A stretch of 20,944 nt of DNA from Seminavis robusta (GCA_903772945.1 CAICTM010001903.1:1-20944); one strand, 5' to 3'; shown: positions 1-8,700, counted from the stretch's first letter. Notes: generated from the sequence alone by a model not told the origin. Numbers and translations: made by a program.

Positions 1-13
1 GAAATCTGTACCA

Positions 14-924
14 CAACCTCAGCGCCCATCTTTGGAGGAATACCGCAACATGATCAGGACTGGTCAAATTCGCGACTGTCCGTCAAGCTGGAGACATCGA
101 TCGCGCCGAATTATTTTCGGGAGCGACATGGCAAGCCAAGGGCTCTACTACAGCAGACGCCCGCCACCAGTGACCGACAGTATTCATACTGTACGGGATG
201 AGCTGGTGGCACCACACAGTTCCTGACCGATGCATGGTTGTGTTTTATGCTGTGAGATTGCCTTTCTAGCATTCATGACTTGCAAATCCGACACCGCGAA
301 TCAGCCTCCTGACCAACAGGAAAGGAAAATCATTCTATGCCGCCATTGACAAGATTTTTGATCGGTACGGAAATATGATTTCAAGATCCAAGAAAACAGT
401 GCGACCTGGAGTTAAAGAGCTGATGGATCCTGTCAAGAACGACATGAGCTCAAGCTCAACCATGGAGCGGCTCAGACTCACAGTGGTCCCGCCGGAGCGG
501 AACATCCGCACCTTGAAGGAGCGCATCCGCGCAGCCTGGCATTCAACCCCGTTCAGGTGATGCCAAAGGTGATGATTGTGGATTGGTGTACGATGTTAAT
601 TGTAAACTCAACCTCTTCCCCGCGCTTGATGGAATCTCTAAAGTGTATCCTCCCAGGCAGATCTTGGAGGGTCGGACCACAAGCTACAAAGATATTCAGT
701 ACACTTTTGGGAGCTATTGTCTCGCTTCCAACGAACCAGACAAGCTCAATTCCATGGAGCCCAGGCGATTGGATTGCATCTATCTCGTCCATTGATGGAC
801 AACCACAAGGTGGACACAGTGTGATGGACCTCGTCACCTTTGAGGTGATCACGCGACAGCATGTCCACATCCTCCGATGCCTCGCTCAGTCATTGATGCT
901 GTCGAAAAGAAGGCATACGGTGAG
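14..924 (+). pseudogene. E1 integrase region of copia polyprotein, frameshifted
   Basis: Copia integrase would join element cDNA to host DNA in the nucleus. The segment opens with a pre-integrase stretch containing N-M-I-R-T-G-Q-I-R-D-C-P (near 50-82), homologous to 9692-9723 in E3. A core piece follows near 340-560 ending in K-E-R-I-R-A-A-W-H-S-T-P-F, which matches the R-x-x-K-E-R-x-R-A helix of copia integrases. The C-terminal part (583-795) carries Y-K-D-I-Q-Y-T-F-G-S-Y and E-P-D-K-L-N-S-M-E-P-R. It then changes frame into V-T-F-E-V-I-T-R-Q-H-V and A-V-E-K-K-A. Much of the catalytic core between about 230 and 330 is missing or scrambled, so no intact D-D-E triad is visible. Shadow frames of 60-120 codons overlap this region and are not separate genes. 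Confidence 0.8.
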
Positions 925-976
925 GTAAGAAACCACTAATCTTTCACAACCGTGACTTTTGAATTTTTACCTGTAG
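925..976 (+). other. Intron-like 52-nt segment in E1
   Basis: The segment begins GTAAGA directly after a GAG codon and ends CCTGTAG before GTTTGCC. It has a CTAAT box near its 5' end and a pyrimidine-leaning 3' half, so it has the look of a short spliceosomal intron. It introduces a stop (TAA at 937) into the otherwise readable integrase-linker frame. Removing it joins two readable stretches but leaves them one base out of phase. This may therefore be a chance resemblance or a random insertion. Confidence 0.35.
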
Positions 977-1480
977 GTTTGCCTGCAGGAGTGGATGGTG
1001 TCAATGGAAATGAGAGCTACCTACAAGTCTATGGAGACTCTTCGGACGAAGATTCAGTGGAATCCACGACGGAATCAGATGAAGATTGAGGATGGGAACG
1101 CCCCAGGGCTAGTACCAAGGGCATCCAACAGTATGCCACAGACATTGACTCCGATGAAGAAGGAGAAGAGGGATTCCAAGGAATCCAACAAGCACAAGTC
1201 CAGACAACCCTACAGTTGAAGAGACGGCACCAGCAGTGGATACCAATGATGGAAACCTCGCTGGACCAGCCAAGGCTTCCAAGCTTCCCGAGTTGGAATT
1301 AGACGCTCAGCTCGGATCGCCACAGCCGAAGCAAGAAAGGAGTCACCTTCGTCCAAGATGACGAAGCGAAGCAACCACTACTGTATGAGACAGAGACAAG
1401 CAAACATCTAGCTTTGTTCATGGACTCCTGTAATCACAGGAGTGCCACAGCAGAAGTCAAGGATGAGAGCAGCCATGCCA
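977..1480 (+). pseudogene. E1 acidic linker between integrase and RT
   Basis: One frame starting near 976 reads as a Ser/Asp/Glu-rich segment: G-D-S-S-D-E-D-S-V-E-S-T-T-E-S-D-E-D, then one TGA, then D-I-D-S-D-E-E-G-E-E-G. A low-complexity acidic spacer at this place is typical of diatom copia polyproteins, and E2 has a comparable one at 3890-4080. After about 1220 the reading moves to another frame containing a Q-D-D-E-A-K-Q piece near 1355. No enzymatic motif is present. Confidence 0.6.
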
Positions 1481-2360
1481 ACAACAATCTTCTACCCAAG
1501 GTCTGAAAGTGTGGGGCAATAAAGCCAGAAAGGCGGCACTCAAAGAGATGGACCAGCTACACAGCAGAGTGTGTTTCAGTCCAGTCGACCCAGACAAATG
1601 CAGTGATTCTGAATTGAAAAAGGCACAAATGGCACTCATGTTTGTGAGTGAGAAAAGGGATGGCACGGTCAAGGCCCGTGCAGTCTACAATGGGAAACCT
1701 ACAAGGGTGTACCATCAGAAAGAAGATGCCAGAAGTCCAACAGTTTCACTTGAGGGTTTGATGTTATCCATGTGTGTCGATGCATCTGAAGATAGGGATG
1801 TGATGTCCCTGGATGTTCCCAATGCGTTCATCCAAACCCCAATGCCAAAAGTCAAACAAGGTGAGACAGGGTCCTCATGATCATTGAGGGAACCCTTGCA
1901 GACTTACTTGTCGAAATTGATCCTGACACATATGCCTCTTTCCTGACATACAAAAAGGGACGTCCTGTCCTTCTATGTTGTCGTGGAGAGAGCCATTTAT
2001 GGCATGGTTTTGGCAGCACTTCTTTGGTACAAGCTATTCAGAAGTGACCTCGACAAATTGGATTTGTTGTTCAACCAATACGATCCTTGTGTGGCAACCG
2101 CATGATCGAGGGTACAACAAACAATCCGATTCATGTTGACGATCTAATGTCAAGCCACAGAATGAAGTTGGTGAATGACCAGACTTTGGAATGGTTCAAC
2201 GTTAGGTATGGAACCTATGGAGCCGTGAAGGCAACCCGGGTCCCAAGCATGACTACCTTGGGGATGACGGTGGACTTCTCGACCCAGGAAAGGTGATCAT
2301 CGATATGATAGATTACATCAAGAAGATGGTCTCAGAGTTTCCAGTGGACTTTGGGGCAAT
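1480..2360 (+). pseudogene. E1 copia reverse transcriptase, frameshifted
   Basis: The RT starts around V-W-G-N-K-A-R-K-A-A-L-K-E-M and shows the copia RNA-binding stretch K-A-R-A-V-Y-N-G-K-P. The first catalytic Asp sits in L-D-V-P-N-A-F-I-Q-T at about 1809-1838. After frame changes near 1860 and 1980 come A-I-Y-G-M-V-L-A-A-L-L-W-Y and, at about 2129-2143, I-H-V-D-D-L. The latter is the Y-x-D-D box with His replacing Tyr, as also in E2. T-L-G-M-T-V-D-F-S follows near 2262, and another shift leads to I-D-Y-I-K-K-M-V near 2305. Both catalytic Asp boxes survive but the frame does not, so no active enzyme can be made. Confidence 0.85.
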
Positions 2361-2366
2361 GAGAAA

Positions 2367-3101
2367 GTGTCCAGTGCAGCTCCTGCTGACCTATTCAGCT
2401 CTGGTGATGGCACCATCCTGAATGACAAGAACAGGGAAACCTATCATACCTTTGCAGCCAAGCTGTTGTTCCTGTGCAAGCGTGCTCGACCAGATGTGCA
2501 GACTCTCACTACTGTGTTATGCACTCGTGTCAGAAGCCCAACATCTGATGATTGGGACAAGTTGGTCCAAGGCCTCAAGTTTTTGGATCAGACGGCGCAG
2601 GACAAGTTGATCCTACACATTGATGACATACGCATCATCACTTGGTGGGTGGATGCATCATTTGCAGTCCATCCTGATTACCGTTCCCATACAGAGGAGT
2701 CATGTCCTTTGGGAATGGCGCGGTGCTGTCTGTGTCTGCGAACAGAAATTGAATTCGAGAGCAGCACGGAAGCGGAATTGATTGGAGCTGACGATGTCAT
2801 GTCGCCCATGTTGTGGGCAAAGTTGTTCCTTGAAGAGCAGGGGATCGTTGTGAAGGACAACATCCTCATGCAGGACAACAAAAGCACGATCATTCTTGCG
2901 AGAATGGCAAAGGCAGTTCGGGCAAAAGAATCGGGCTATCAACATTCGTTCTTTTTTATTCATGACAGATTGGAAAGGGCAACCTTAGAGTTGTGTACTG
3001 CCCAACCTGGAGATGCGTGGAGATTTTTTCACGAGCCCCTTCAGGGCAAGCTCTTCCACGAGCACAGGGCTTTCATCATGGGGCATCCACCCCTTGTTTG
3101 A
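2367..3101 (+). pseudogene. E1 RT thumb/connection and RNase H, 244-codon open stretch
   Basis: The open stretch covers the end of RT and copia RNase H, which degrades the RNA strand of the cDNA hybrid. S-S-A-A-P-A-D-L-F and L-L-F-L-C-K-R-A-R-P-D-V are the usual copia connection motifs. RNase H residues visible are the Asp in W-W-V-D-A-S-F (about 2643-2663), the Glu in S-S-T-E-A-E-L (about 2760-2780) and the Asp in M-Q-D-N-K-S (about 2869-2886). The C-terminus F-F-H-E-P-L-Q-G-K-L-F corresponds to the conserved D-F-x-T-K-P-L-Q-G-x-x-F end of copia pol, then runs to a stop at 3101. The D-F-x-T part is altered. The ATG at 2367 is not a true start; the reading continues from upstream frames. Confidence 0.85.
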
Positions 3102-3150
3102 TTGCCTAATTTATTTTATTCGTTCCACGGTAGCCACTTAGGGCACCGTG

Positions 3151-3390
3151 CAGGAGTGTGTTGGAGGAAACATACCTGACACCTTTTTACTATTGACTCG
3201 TGTATTAATCATCTAGTCCGGTTCGCATGGAAATTCATCATGCAAGGAACCGAGGGAGTTTTAGGTCTAAAGTGTTACGGGGGTCCTTATATCCAATTCA
3301 ATCACAAGAATTGCTATGCACCACCAGAAAATCCTCACTTTTGCTTTTCAGCTTAATCTAAAACCAAATTACTCCCCAATAAGCTGCAGT
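3151..3390 (+). repeat. E1 polypurine tract and 3' LTR start
   Basis: CAGGAG at 3151-3156 followed by TGTGTTGG gives a purine tract immediately before a TGTTGG LTR start at 3159, about 58 bases after the pol stop. The same 14 bases, CAGGAGTGTGTTGG, occur at 6201 after E2 pol. TG at the 5' edge and the position after pol fit a copia 3' LTR. The right end is uncertain: no terminal CA followed by a target duplication was recognised before integrase sequence of E2 begins near 3385-3411. Confidence 0.65.
3219..3252 (+). repeat. Imperfect hairpin inside E1 LTR
   Basis: CGGTTCGCATG at 3219-3229 can pair with CATGCAAGGAACCG at 3239-3252 with a small bulge, leaving a 9-base loop. It lies about 60 bases into the putative LTR. 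Its function is unknown; it could be part of the transcribed LTR leader or chance. Confidence 0.4.
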
Positions 3391-3410
3391 ATTACTAGCA
3401 AACAACACCC

Positions 3411-3857
3411 GAGATCGAACGGAGAATCCGGGTAGTCAAGGAAAGGACACGAGCTGTCCGGCATAGACTACCGTTCACACGCATGCCAAAAATACTAACC
3501 GTCAACTTGGTGTTACAAGTCGTCAAACAGTTGACGTACTTCCCAAGTAAGGCGGGGGTCAGCGAGACAATGAGCCCCCGTATGATAATGATGGGAGAGT
3601 CCCTTGACTATAAAAAGCACCTGAGCCTGCAGTTCGGAGATTACTGCCAGGTGCATGAAGAAGACTCGCCCCGTAACAGCATGGTAGGACGCACAAAGGC
3701 GGCTATCTGTATGGGAACGAGCGGAAATAAGCAAGGAGGCTACAAATTTATGAGCCTCCGCTCCGGCAAGAAAATTACTCGGCATTCATGGGACAAGATC
3801 CCAATGCCCGACACAGTGATAGCTAGAGTCAATCTATTAGGAAAAGATCAGCCTTAA
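3411..3857 (+). pseudogene. E2 integrase C-terminal region
   Basis: A single open frame starts with E-I-E-R-R-I-R-V-V-K-E-R-T-R-A-V, the conserved basic helix after the copia integrase core. It continues through T-Y-F-P-S-K-A-G-V-S, M-M-G-E-S-L-D-Y-K-K-H-L, Y-C-Q-V-H-E-E-D-S-P-R-N-S and G-Y-K-F-M-S-L-R-S-G-K-K-I-T-R, ending I-P-M-P-D-T-V-I-A-R-V. These are hallmark motifs of the C-terminal (GKGY-like) part of diatom copia integrases. The frame extends upstream of the first ATG (3483), so that ATG is internal. The TAA at 3855 appears to be a nonsense change, because pol-like sequence continues after it. The catalytic D-D-E core upstream is absent. Confidence 0.9.
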
Positions 3858-4133
3858 CTACTCGTTTTCACTGATCGAAAAATAGACCCATAGGTGATGT
3901 CGAGATCACAGGAGTGGAAGGGGAAAAGAGCAATGACACACCCCCACTACCAATGATCCAAACCGATGAGGACCTGGACGCCGATGCTGAAACCATTGAC
4001 GAAATGGATGATCCCGACGATCCCCAGGACAACGTCAACGACGACGAAGAATCGATAGTCAGCCAACGAACCGAATGAAATCGGCGTTGAACCGAAAATC
4101 GAAACGGAACCGGTTACCCAACCTATCGTTGAG
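3858..4133 (+). pseudogene. E2 acidic linker, frameshifted
   Basis: After the TAA at 3855 the reading L-L-V-F-T-D-R-K continues, then changes frame into V-E-I-T-G-V-E-G-E-K and a long Asp/Glu-rich run (about 3950-4060, with D-E-D-L-D-A-D-A-E-T and D-P-D-D-P-Q-D-N-V-N-D-D). A second frame change near 4074 leads into the open frame that contains the RT. The region is the usual disordered spacer between integrase and RT and has no catalytic motif. Confidence 0.75.
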
Positions 4134-5690
4134 ATGGTAGAGGAACCGGAAACCACTACGGACCAACAGCCCCTGGAACAGATCCCAGGAGTGGACGCTG
4201 AAGCCCAAGCGGCACCTGAGCAAACGCCAGGAGTGCGCAGGTCCAGTAGAGTGAGGACACAAGCAAAGGAATCGTATATTCCCAGCTTTGACGGAAAGCA
4301 GCATGAGACGCCAAACGTCCATACAAGTGAACGTGTCTTGCACCCAGATGCACACATGTTCTACACACAGGTAGACGAAGAACCTGATGTGGTAGCAGCC
4401 ATCATGACACAATTGTCATTGAAGGCTGGACTCAAGGAGTGGAAGGACAAAGCGCACGATGCAGCCTTTGCCGAGATGAAACAGTTACATCTCAGGGATA
4501 CCTTCCGCCCAAAGAAAATGGAAGAACTCAGCGAAATGGAACGCAAGAGTATCCTAGAGTCACACCTGTTCCTAAAGTTGAAAAGGAACGGGAAGATCAA
4601 AGGCCGAGCGGTTGCAGGAGGCAACAAACAGCGTGACTTCATCTCCAAGGAAGACGCAAGCTCGCCAACAGTGTCGACAGAAGCAGTGCTACTCTCCTGC
4701 ATAATTGACGCTGAAGAGGAAAGGGATGTGGCAGTAATTGACATCCCAAACACCTTCATCCAGACACGAGTCGAGGATGAAAAAGATATGGTAATCATTA
4801 GAGTAAGAGGAGTATTAGTAGACATGCTGTGTGAAATAGCCCCAGATGTCTACAAACCGTTCGTGACAACGGATAAGAAAGGCAACAAGCAGTTGCTACT
4901 GCAATGCTTGAATGCCATCTACGGTACCATGGTAGCTAGCCTACTATACTACTGTAAGTTCCGGAAGACGATGGTCCGGAACGGATTTAAGATTAATCCT
5001 TACGACACATGTGTAGCCAAGAGAATGGTGCACGGCAAGCAACAAATAGTCTGCTGGCATGTAGACGACTGTAAGCTTAGCCACAAGGACTCGAAGGTTA
5101 ACGACCAGCTGATCCAAGTGCTTCGTGATGAATACGAAAGCATATTCGAGGACGGCACTGGAGAGATGACGGTGAGCCGCGGAAAGGTCCACACGTATCT
5201 TGGCATGACCATAGACTTCACGACGAAGGGTCAATGCAACGTATCAATGTACAAGTACGTTGATGAAATCCTGGAAGCCTTCGAGAAGGCATCGCCAGAA
5301 GAAGGGGGCACGAAAACTAGAAGTAGTGCAGCGCCGAAAGACCTATTCACAGTAGACGAATCCTGCAAGAAGCTCCCAACGAGCAAGGCAGACACCTTTC
5401 ACAGCCTGGTGGCTAAGGTGTTATTCGCTACGAAGAGAGCCCGACCAGACACAGGTACGGCGATATCGTTCCTCACGACTAGAGTCAAGGAACCGGATAG
5501 GCAGGATTGGGATAAACTAGTCCACCTCATGCAGTACATTAGACTTACTAGAAAACTACCATTAGTTCTCAAAGCCGACGGAAGTGGCATATTGAAATGG
5601 TATGTTGATGGTTCTTTCGGAGTCCATCCAAACATGAGGGGTCATACCGGAGGTGGTTTGACCATGGGCACCGGTTACGAGGTGGTTTGA
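4134..5690 (+). pseudogene. E2 linker, reverse transcriptase and first part of RNase H (518-codon open frame)
   Basis: The frame begins in a Pro/Glu/Thr-rich linker, then R-R-S-S-R-V-R-T-Q-A-K and S-Y-I-P-S-F. RT motifs run in order: K-G-R-A-V-A-G-G-N-K-Q, V-I-D-I-P-N-T-F-I-Q-T (first catalytic Asp, about 4734-4763), N-A-I-Y-G-T-M-V-A, C-W-H-V-D-D-C-K-L-S-H (catalytic D-D at 5064-5069) and T-Y-L-G-M-T-I-D-F. The connection A-K-V-L-F-A-T-K-R-A-R-P-D-T leads to RNase H W-Y-V-D-G-S-F-G-V-H (about 5598-5627). The frame ends prematurely because of the 29-bp duplication at 5650. The ATG at 4134 is internal to the polyprotein. All RT catalytic Asp residues visible here are intact. Confidence 0.9.
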
Positions 5691-5707
5691 CCATGGGCAC
5701 CGGTTAC
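5650..5707 (+). repeat. Perfect 29-bp tandem duplication in E2 RNase H
   Basis: Bases 5650-5678 and 5679-5707 are identical 29-mers that include CCATGGGCACCGG. Because 29 is not a multiple of three, the second copy moves RNase H into another frame and makes the TGA at 5688. The identity of the copies and the good frame on both sides suggest a recent slippage or repair event, or an assembly error. Confidence 0.95.
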
Positions 5708-6148
5708 CCATTATCGACTTCGACGAAACAGAAGTTGAACACGAGAAGCTCAACTGAGAGTGAACTCGTAGCAGTTGATGACCTGATGCCATCGATCCTT
5801 TGGACGAGGCAGTTCCTTCGGGAGCAAGGCTATGTAGTTAAAGAAACTATAGTCTATCAGGACAACAAGAGTGACATACTTCTAGAGAAGAACGGCAAAG
5901 CTTCTAGTAGTAAACGAACGAAGCACATCAACATTAGGTACTTCTTTGTGAGTCGCAAAGAAGGAGATCAGTGTGGACTGGTGTCCAACTGATGATATGG
6001 TTGCGGACTTCTGGACGAAGCCGAACCAAGGTCGACTGTTCAAACAGAATGTGGACAAGTTGATGGGTGTTGTGGAACACTCAGAGCCAGGGCACTCAGT
6101 AGGAGGGTCACGGTCGGACAAGAAGGTCCGTTCAAAGAAGGAGCGCTA
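5708..6148 (+). pseudogene. E2 RNase H C-terminal part
   Basis: The frame after the duplication reads P-L-S-T-S-T-K-Q-K-L-N-T-R-S-S-T-E-S-E-L (catalytic Glu) and V-Y-Q-D-N-K-S (catalytic Asp), then H-I-N-I-R-Y-F-F-V. A one-base frame change near 5965 moves the reading to W-C-P-T-D-D-M-V-A-D-F-W-T-K-P-N-Q-G-R-L-F, the standard C-terminus of copia RNase H. It ends at TAA 6146-6148. The first frame runs instead to a stop at 5992. With the upstream W-Y-V-D-G-S-F Asp, the RNase H residues are all present but split over three frames. Confidence 0.9.
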
Positions 6149-6200
6149 AGCGGAGTAAGTAAGTAAGCATGGTCGACGACTAGGACAAGCTCGACAACCA

Positions 6201-6700
6201 CAGGAGTGTGTTGGGGATTCGCGATTAGGGATTCAACCTGTCCCTCTGTACTAGAATTTGATGCCAGTAGCAAAACTGATAACCCACCCACTTTTTCAGT
6301 AGTATCTCAATAGAACAACAGTAACAACTAAGAGAGCTTAGAACAACTAACAATGAGTGCTCTCGCAGTGGGAGTGCCTTTTCGATTGTAGTGGTTGTTT
6401 TTGTTGTTGCGATTGTTCAAAAGGGAATCTTGGTTTTTTCCGGTGAACTCCACCAAAATTGGCTGAAACGTATTCTGTATACTGTTTTACTATAATGATG
6501 CGCAATCCAGTCACGGTGCAAATAAAAATGTGAGGGCACAAATTTGAATGAGAGCAGTCTTCAAAGAAATAAAAGAACAGCAATGAATTCGAATCTTCGC
6601 CGTTTCATACGTATGTATTATGCAGATATGGCTGTGGCATCAGTAGCTCTTTCAGTACGAGTACAAATACGAGACGTTCGCTCACGGCAACTGAACACTC
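6201..6700 (+). repeat. E2 polypurine tract and 3' LTR (right end undefined)
   Basis: CAGGAG at 6201-6206 precedes TGTGTTGG, so the LTR should start with TGTTGG at 6209, 61 bases after the pol stop. The same tract and start occur in E1 at 3151-3164, although the LTR bodies then diverge. The sequence downstream is A/T-rich with no coding signal, and the LTR could end anywhere before MULE coding sequence at 6749. Short ORFs of 60-80 codons here look random. Confidence 0.6.
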
Positions 6701-6748
6701 TACGTTGCTTATGGCAACACTCTTCATTACAAAGTGCAAAAGAAAGCA

Positions 6749-8057
6749 CTAGCTAGGTATCCATCTATATGGCATTGCACTGTCACTGTCGTCATCAAGG
6801 GCTCCAACATTGTCTTCCTCATTGTCTCCATCAAGTGCATCGAAGGGAATGTACTCCAAATCAGCCAAGGTTCCATCCTCTACCATTTTGGCCAAATCTT
6901 GAGCTGTTTCCTCTGGGCTTACCTCCTCTTCAATTTCTGCCTCTGGGATGCTTCCTGCGTGCCTAGAAGCACTAACAGATGGAATAGAAGCTGCAGTTGG
7001 AGTACTGGCAGCTAGCTCTGAAAGTAGCTTGCCTGTCAATCTGTGATATTTGTTGGTAGCCTTGGAATCGCCAGTCTTGAGACGCTTTTTAGATTTGGTC
7101 GAAACGTGTCCCTTCTTACCCACAGAAAGGACAAAACCCTTCTTACCGCAGAAGGGACAAAACCTGCCTTTGCTAGTTGTCGTATCATTCGTTTTCCTCC
7201 TCTTGTTTGCTGGTTGTTTTGCGGCTCTTTCAGCATCAATTCGAGCCGCCTTGGCAGGGAGCTGCTCTTGTGGAAGGTCGAGGTTCATGCCTGGGCGGTA
7301 GCATTTGTGTGGTTTTGCCCATGCCTTCTTCGTCGCAATAGTTTCCAAACTCATCCTCTCGTTCTTCTTTTCTGCCCAGTATTTCTTGTACTCCGGAGTC
7401 TTTCTGCCTAGCATCCTGTCAGAACGTCAGGTAATGCTGGACGTGTGGAGTCATGCCGAGCTTGACAAATAGACGGTTGAAAAACTCCACATATCCAAGT
7501 GAGACGATGCCGATGGCCAAGGCAAGACGGTTGGCTAGCGAACAGGACCCGGAAAAGACTTTGTTCTTGGGTGCAAACCAGGTACAGACACTGTTGAATG
7601 ACTCGTTTGCATTCGTGTCCAAGCCATGGGCAATCTATCTCAGTTGCTCAAGTTTACAGTAGCGCTCCATTTTCTTCTTTAGCAGCTCGTAGAGTTCCGC
7701 ATCTTCTTTCTTGTCGCGGTAGTATTTCTTGCTAGCAAGTTGCTTGCTCAGCTGCCGTTGCCTTGCAGCTAGCGCACCAATCACCGCATTTGTCGTGCAA
7801 ATCAAAATGGTGCTCCAAACAGGCCCAAGCAAGGTCAACAAATTCGGATTCATCCCGGTCTTTGAGTGTGCGGGCCATGTAGCTGTAATTCTTACTGTTG
7901 GCCGGTCTAGAAATTTAGCGGACCCGGATAACAAAAAAACCGCACCATTGTAGGATTTTAAGGAAACTGGCATTCTCAGAATCCAGATTTCAAAGCAACC
8001 ATTCTTTCGCCACAGCTCGCCCAAATCAACAGATTAACTTGATAATAGCTAGTAGTT
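6749..8057 (-). pseudogene. Mutator-like (MULE) transposase, C-terminal half, frameshifted
   Basis: Read on the minus strand, the segment carries N-Y-S-Y-M-A-R-T-L-K then L-E-H-H-F-D-L-H-D-K-C-G-D-W-C (about 7880-7780), the His/Cys box of Mutator-family transposases. Next are K-Y-Y-R-D-K-K-E-D-A-E-L-Y, A-H-G-L-D-T-N-A-N-E-S-F-N-S (about 7640-7600, with the conserved Glu of the DDE domain) and W-F-A-P-K-N-K-V-F-S-G-S. The tail has a short Cys finger, F-C-P-F-C-G-K-K-G, and an acidic end with D-G-T-L-A-D-L-E-Y-I-P-F-D-A. A TAG before I-A-H-G-L and frameshifts near 7920, 7760 and 7415 inactivate it. It continues a piece at 10076-10490. The family call (Pfam 'Mutator-like transposase' type) is from memory of motifs. 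Confidence 0.75.
7111..7163 (-). repeat. Tandem duplication in the MULE zinc finger
   Basis: Bases 7111-7137 and 7138-7163 are near-identical 27- and 26-nt units beginning CCTTCTTACC and ending GACAAAAC; they differ by a one-base indel and a substitution. On the minus strand each encodes F-C-P-F-C-G in one frame, but the indel leaves only the first unit in the long frame; the other reads F-V-L-S-V-G. This is a slippage duplication that doubled half of a Cys finger. Confidence 0.85.
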
Positions 8058-8092
8058 ACAGTGTTGCCTCACCCAACACTGTGGCGAAAGAA
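8002..8092. repeat. Overlapping inverted repeats at the left edge of E3
   Basis: TTCTTTCGCCACAG (8002-8015) is the exact reverse complement of CTGTGGCGAAAGAA (8079-8092). Between and overlapping them, ACAGTGTTG (8058-8066) pairs exactly with CAACACTGT (8074-8082) around a 7-base loop. The two hairpins compete for the same right-hand bases. The left 14-mer lies in MULE-side sequence and the right one inside the E3 LTR. Confidence 0.85.
8059..8079 (+). repeat. 21-bp direct repeat, left copy (E3 left border)
   Basis: CAGTGTTGCCTCACCCAACAC at 8059-8079 (21 bp) recurs exactly at 10055-10075. It spans the TGTTG that I take as the first bases of the E3 5' LTR (8062). Confidence 0.9.
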
Positions 8093-8700
8093 AGAAAGTT
8101 TGTATTAAGTTTGTCCATGGAAATAGGTATTGTAATAGTGAGAGAGAACTGAGAGGGTCAGGTATTGACCAGAGGTGCGCTGCAGCCTCACTATAAAGGC
8201 AAAGCAACAGAGCTAACAGTCAAATTTCGCTCTGAGCTTTTTCGAGCAACACCTCAACGACAGCTCGAACGAGTGCATCTTGATGAGACGAGCGATTCAA
8301 GACAAGCCAAGCATATCGGCGTCGAGAACATAGGTAGCCGGTTCAGATTGGTGCTTGAAGCAAGGTCGTCGGAGCTATATTCCAGGCGTAATCGCAAATC
8401 GCGTGTTTTGGGTACCCATCCACCGAGCAAAAGCCGATCGACTCGAAGCTAACGAACGAGCGAACGAAGCAAGATTCGCTAAGAGACCTATACAGAGTCT
8501 TAAAGAGGAGACAACGACGCTAATGCCACGACAAGTGCAAGCTCTCAGCTCCAAAAATTGATTGAATTATTGCCGATCGAGTTAACAGCGCTCGAGCAGT
8601 GGGAATCAACAGGTCCCAGCCTAGCGCCGACAGCTGAAACTCAAGGAAGAAGACACTCGAGCCTATGAAACTGCTCCAGTAGTCACATCTAACACTATTG
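8062..8700 (+). repeat. E3 5' LTR (approximate extent)
   Basis: The LTR is inferred from a TGTTG start at 8062, a TATA box at 8192 about 130 bases downstream, and the absence of coding sequence until gag at 9024. Its right end cannot be fixed because no second full LTR is available for comparison and no clear primer-binding site was seen. Open frames at 8165-8561 have no recognisable protein. Confidence 0.5.
8192..8198 (+). promoter_or_regulatory. TATA box of E3 LTR
   Basis: TATAAAG at 8192-8198 lies in a C/T-rich context about 130 bases from the LTR start and 830 bases before the gag ATG. The position fits the U3 promoter of an LTR driving a transcript toward gag. Confidence 0.5.

Larger units (their letters stand above)
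1..3390 (+). mobile_element. E1: Ty1/copia LTR retrotransposon, 3' part, degraded
   Basis: This is the 3' portion of a copia element; its gag, protease and 5' LTR lie outside the window. The domain order is integrase, acidic linker, RT, RNase H, purine tract, LTR start. That order (integrase before RT) defines Ty1/copia rather than Ty3/gypsy. At least six frame changes and several stops break the polyprotein, so the copy is dead. Its pre-integrase region resembles that of E3 (N-M-I-R-x-G-Q-I-R-D-C-P in both), so the two probably belong to one subfamily. The right limit is approximate because no LTR end could be recognised. Confidence 0.85.
3385..6700 (+). mobile_element. E2: Ty1/copia LTR retrotransposon, 5'-truncated, relatively young
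   Basis: The copy carries integrase C-terminus, linker, RT, RNase H, purine tract and start of a 3' LTR in the same direction as E1. It lacks 5' LTR, gag, protease and the integrase catalytic core. Only a few lesions interrupt about 2.7 kb of pol: a TAA at 3855, small frameshifts near 3880-3900, 4074 and 5965, and a 29-bp duplication at 5650. It has therefore decayed less than its neighbours. It starts directly inside or beside the E1 3' LTR. The right end of the LTR is not defined. Confidence 0.85.

Noticed and set aside
4361..5234. Minus-strand frames of 73-154 codons within E2 RT.
   Set aside because: They are antisense shadows of a well-supported RT frame.
6704..6718. GTTGC-TTATG-GCAAC, resembling an RFX-type X-box.
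   Set aside because: It is a short palindrome in decayed LTR/flank DNA with no adjacent host gene, so a regulatory role cannot be supported.
8165..8561. Two plus-strand frames between the E3 LTR start and gag as an extra gene.
   Set aside because: They overlap each other, match nothing recognised, and lie in the LTR/leader region.
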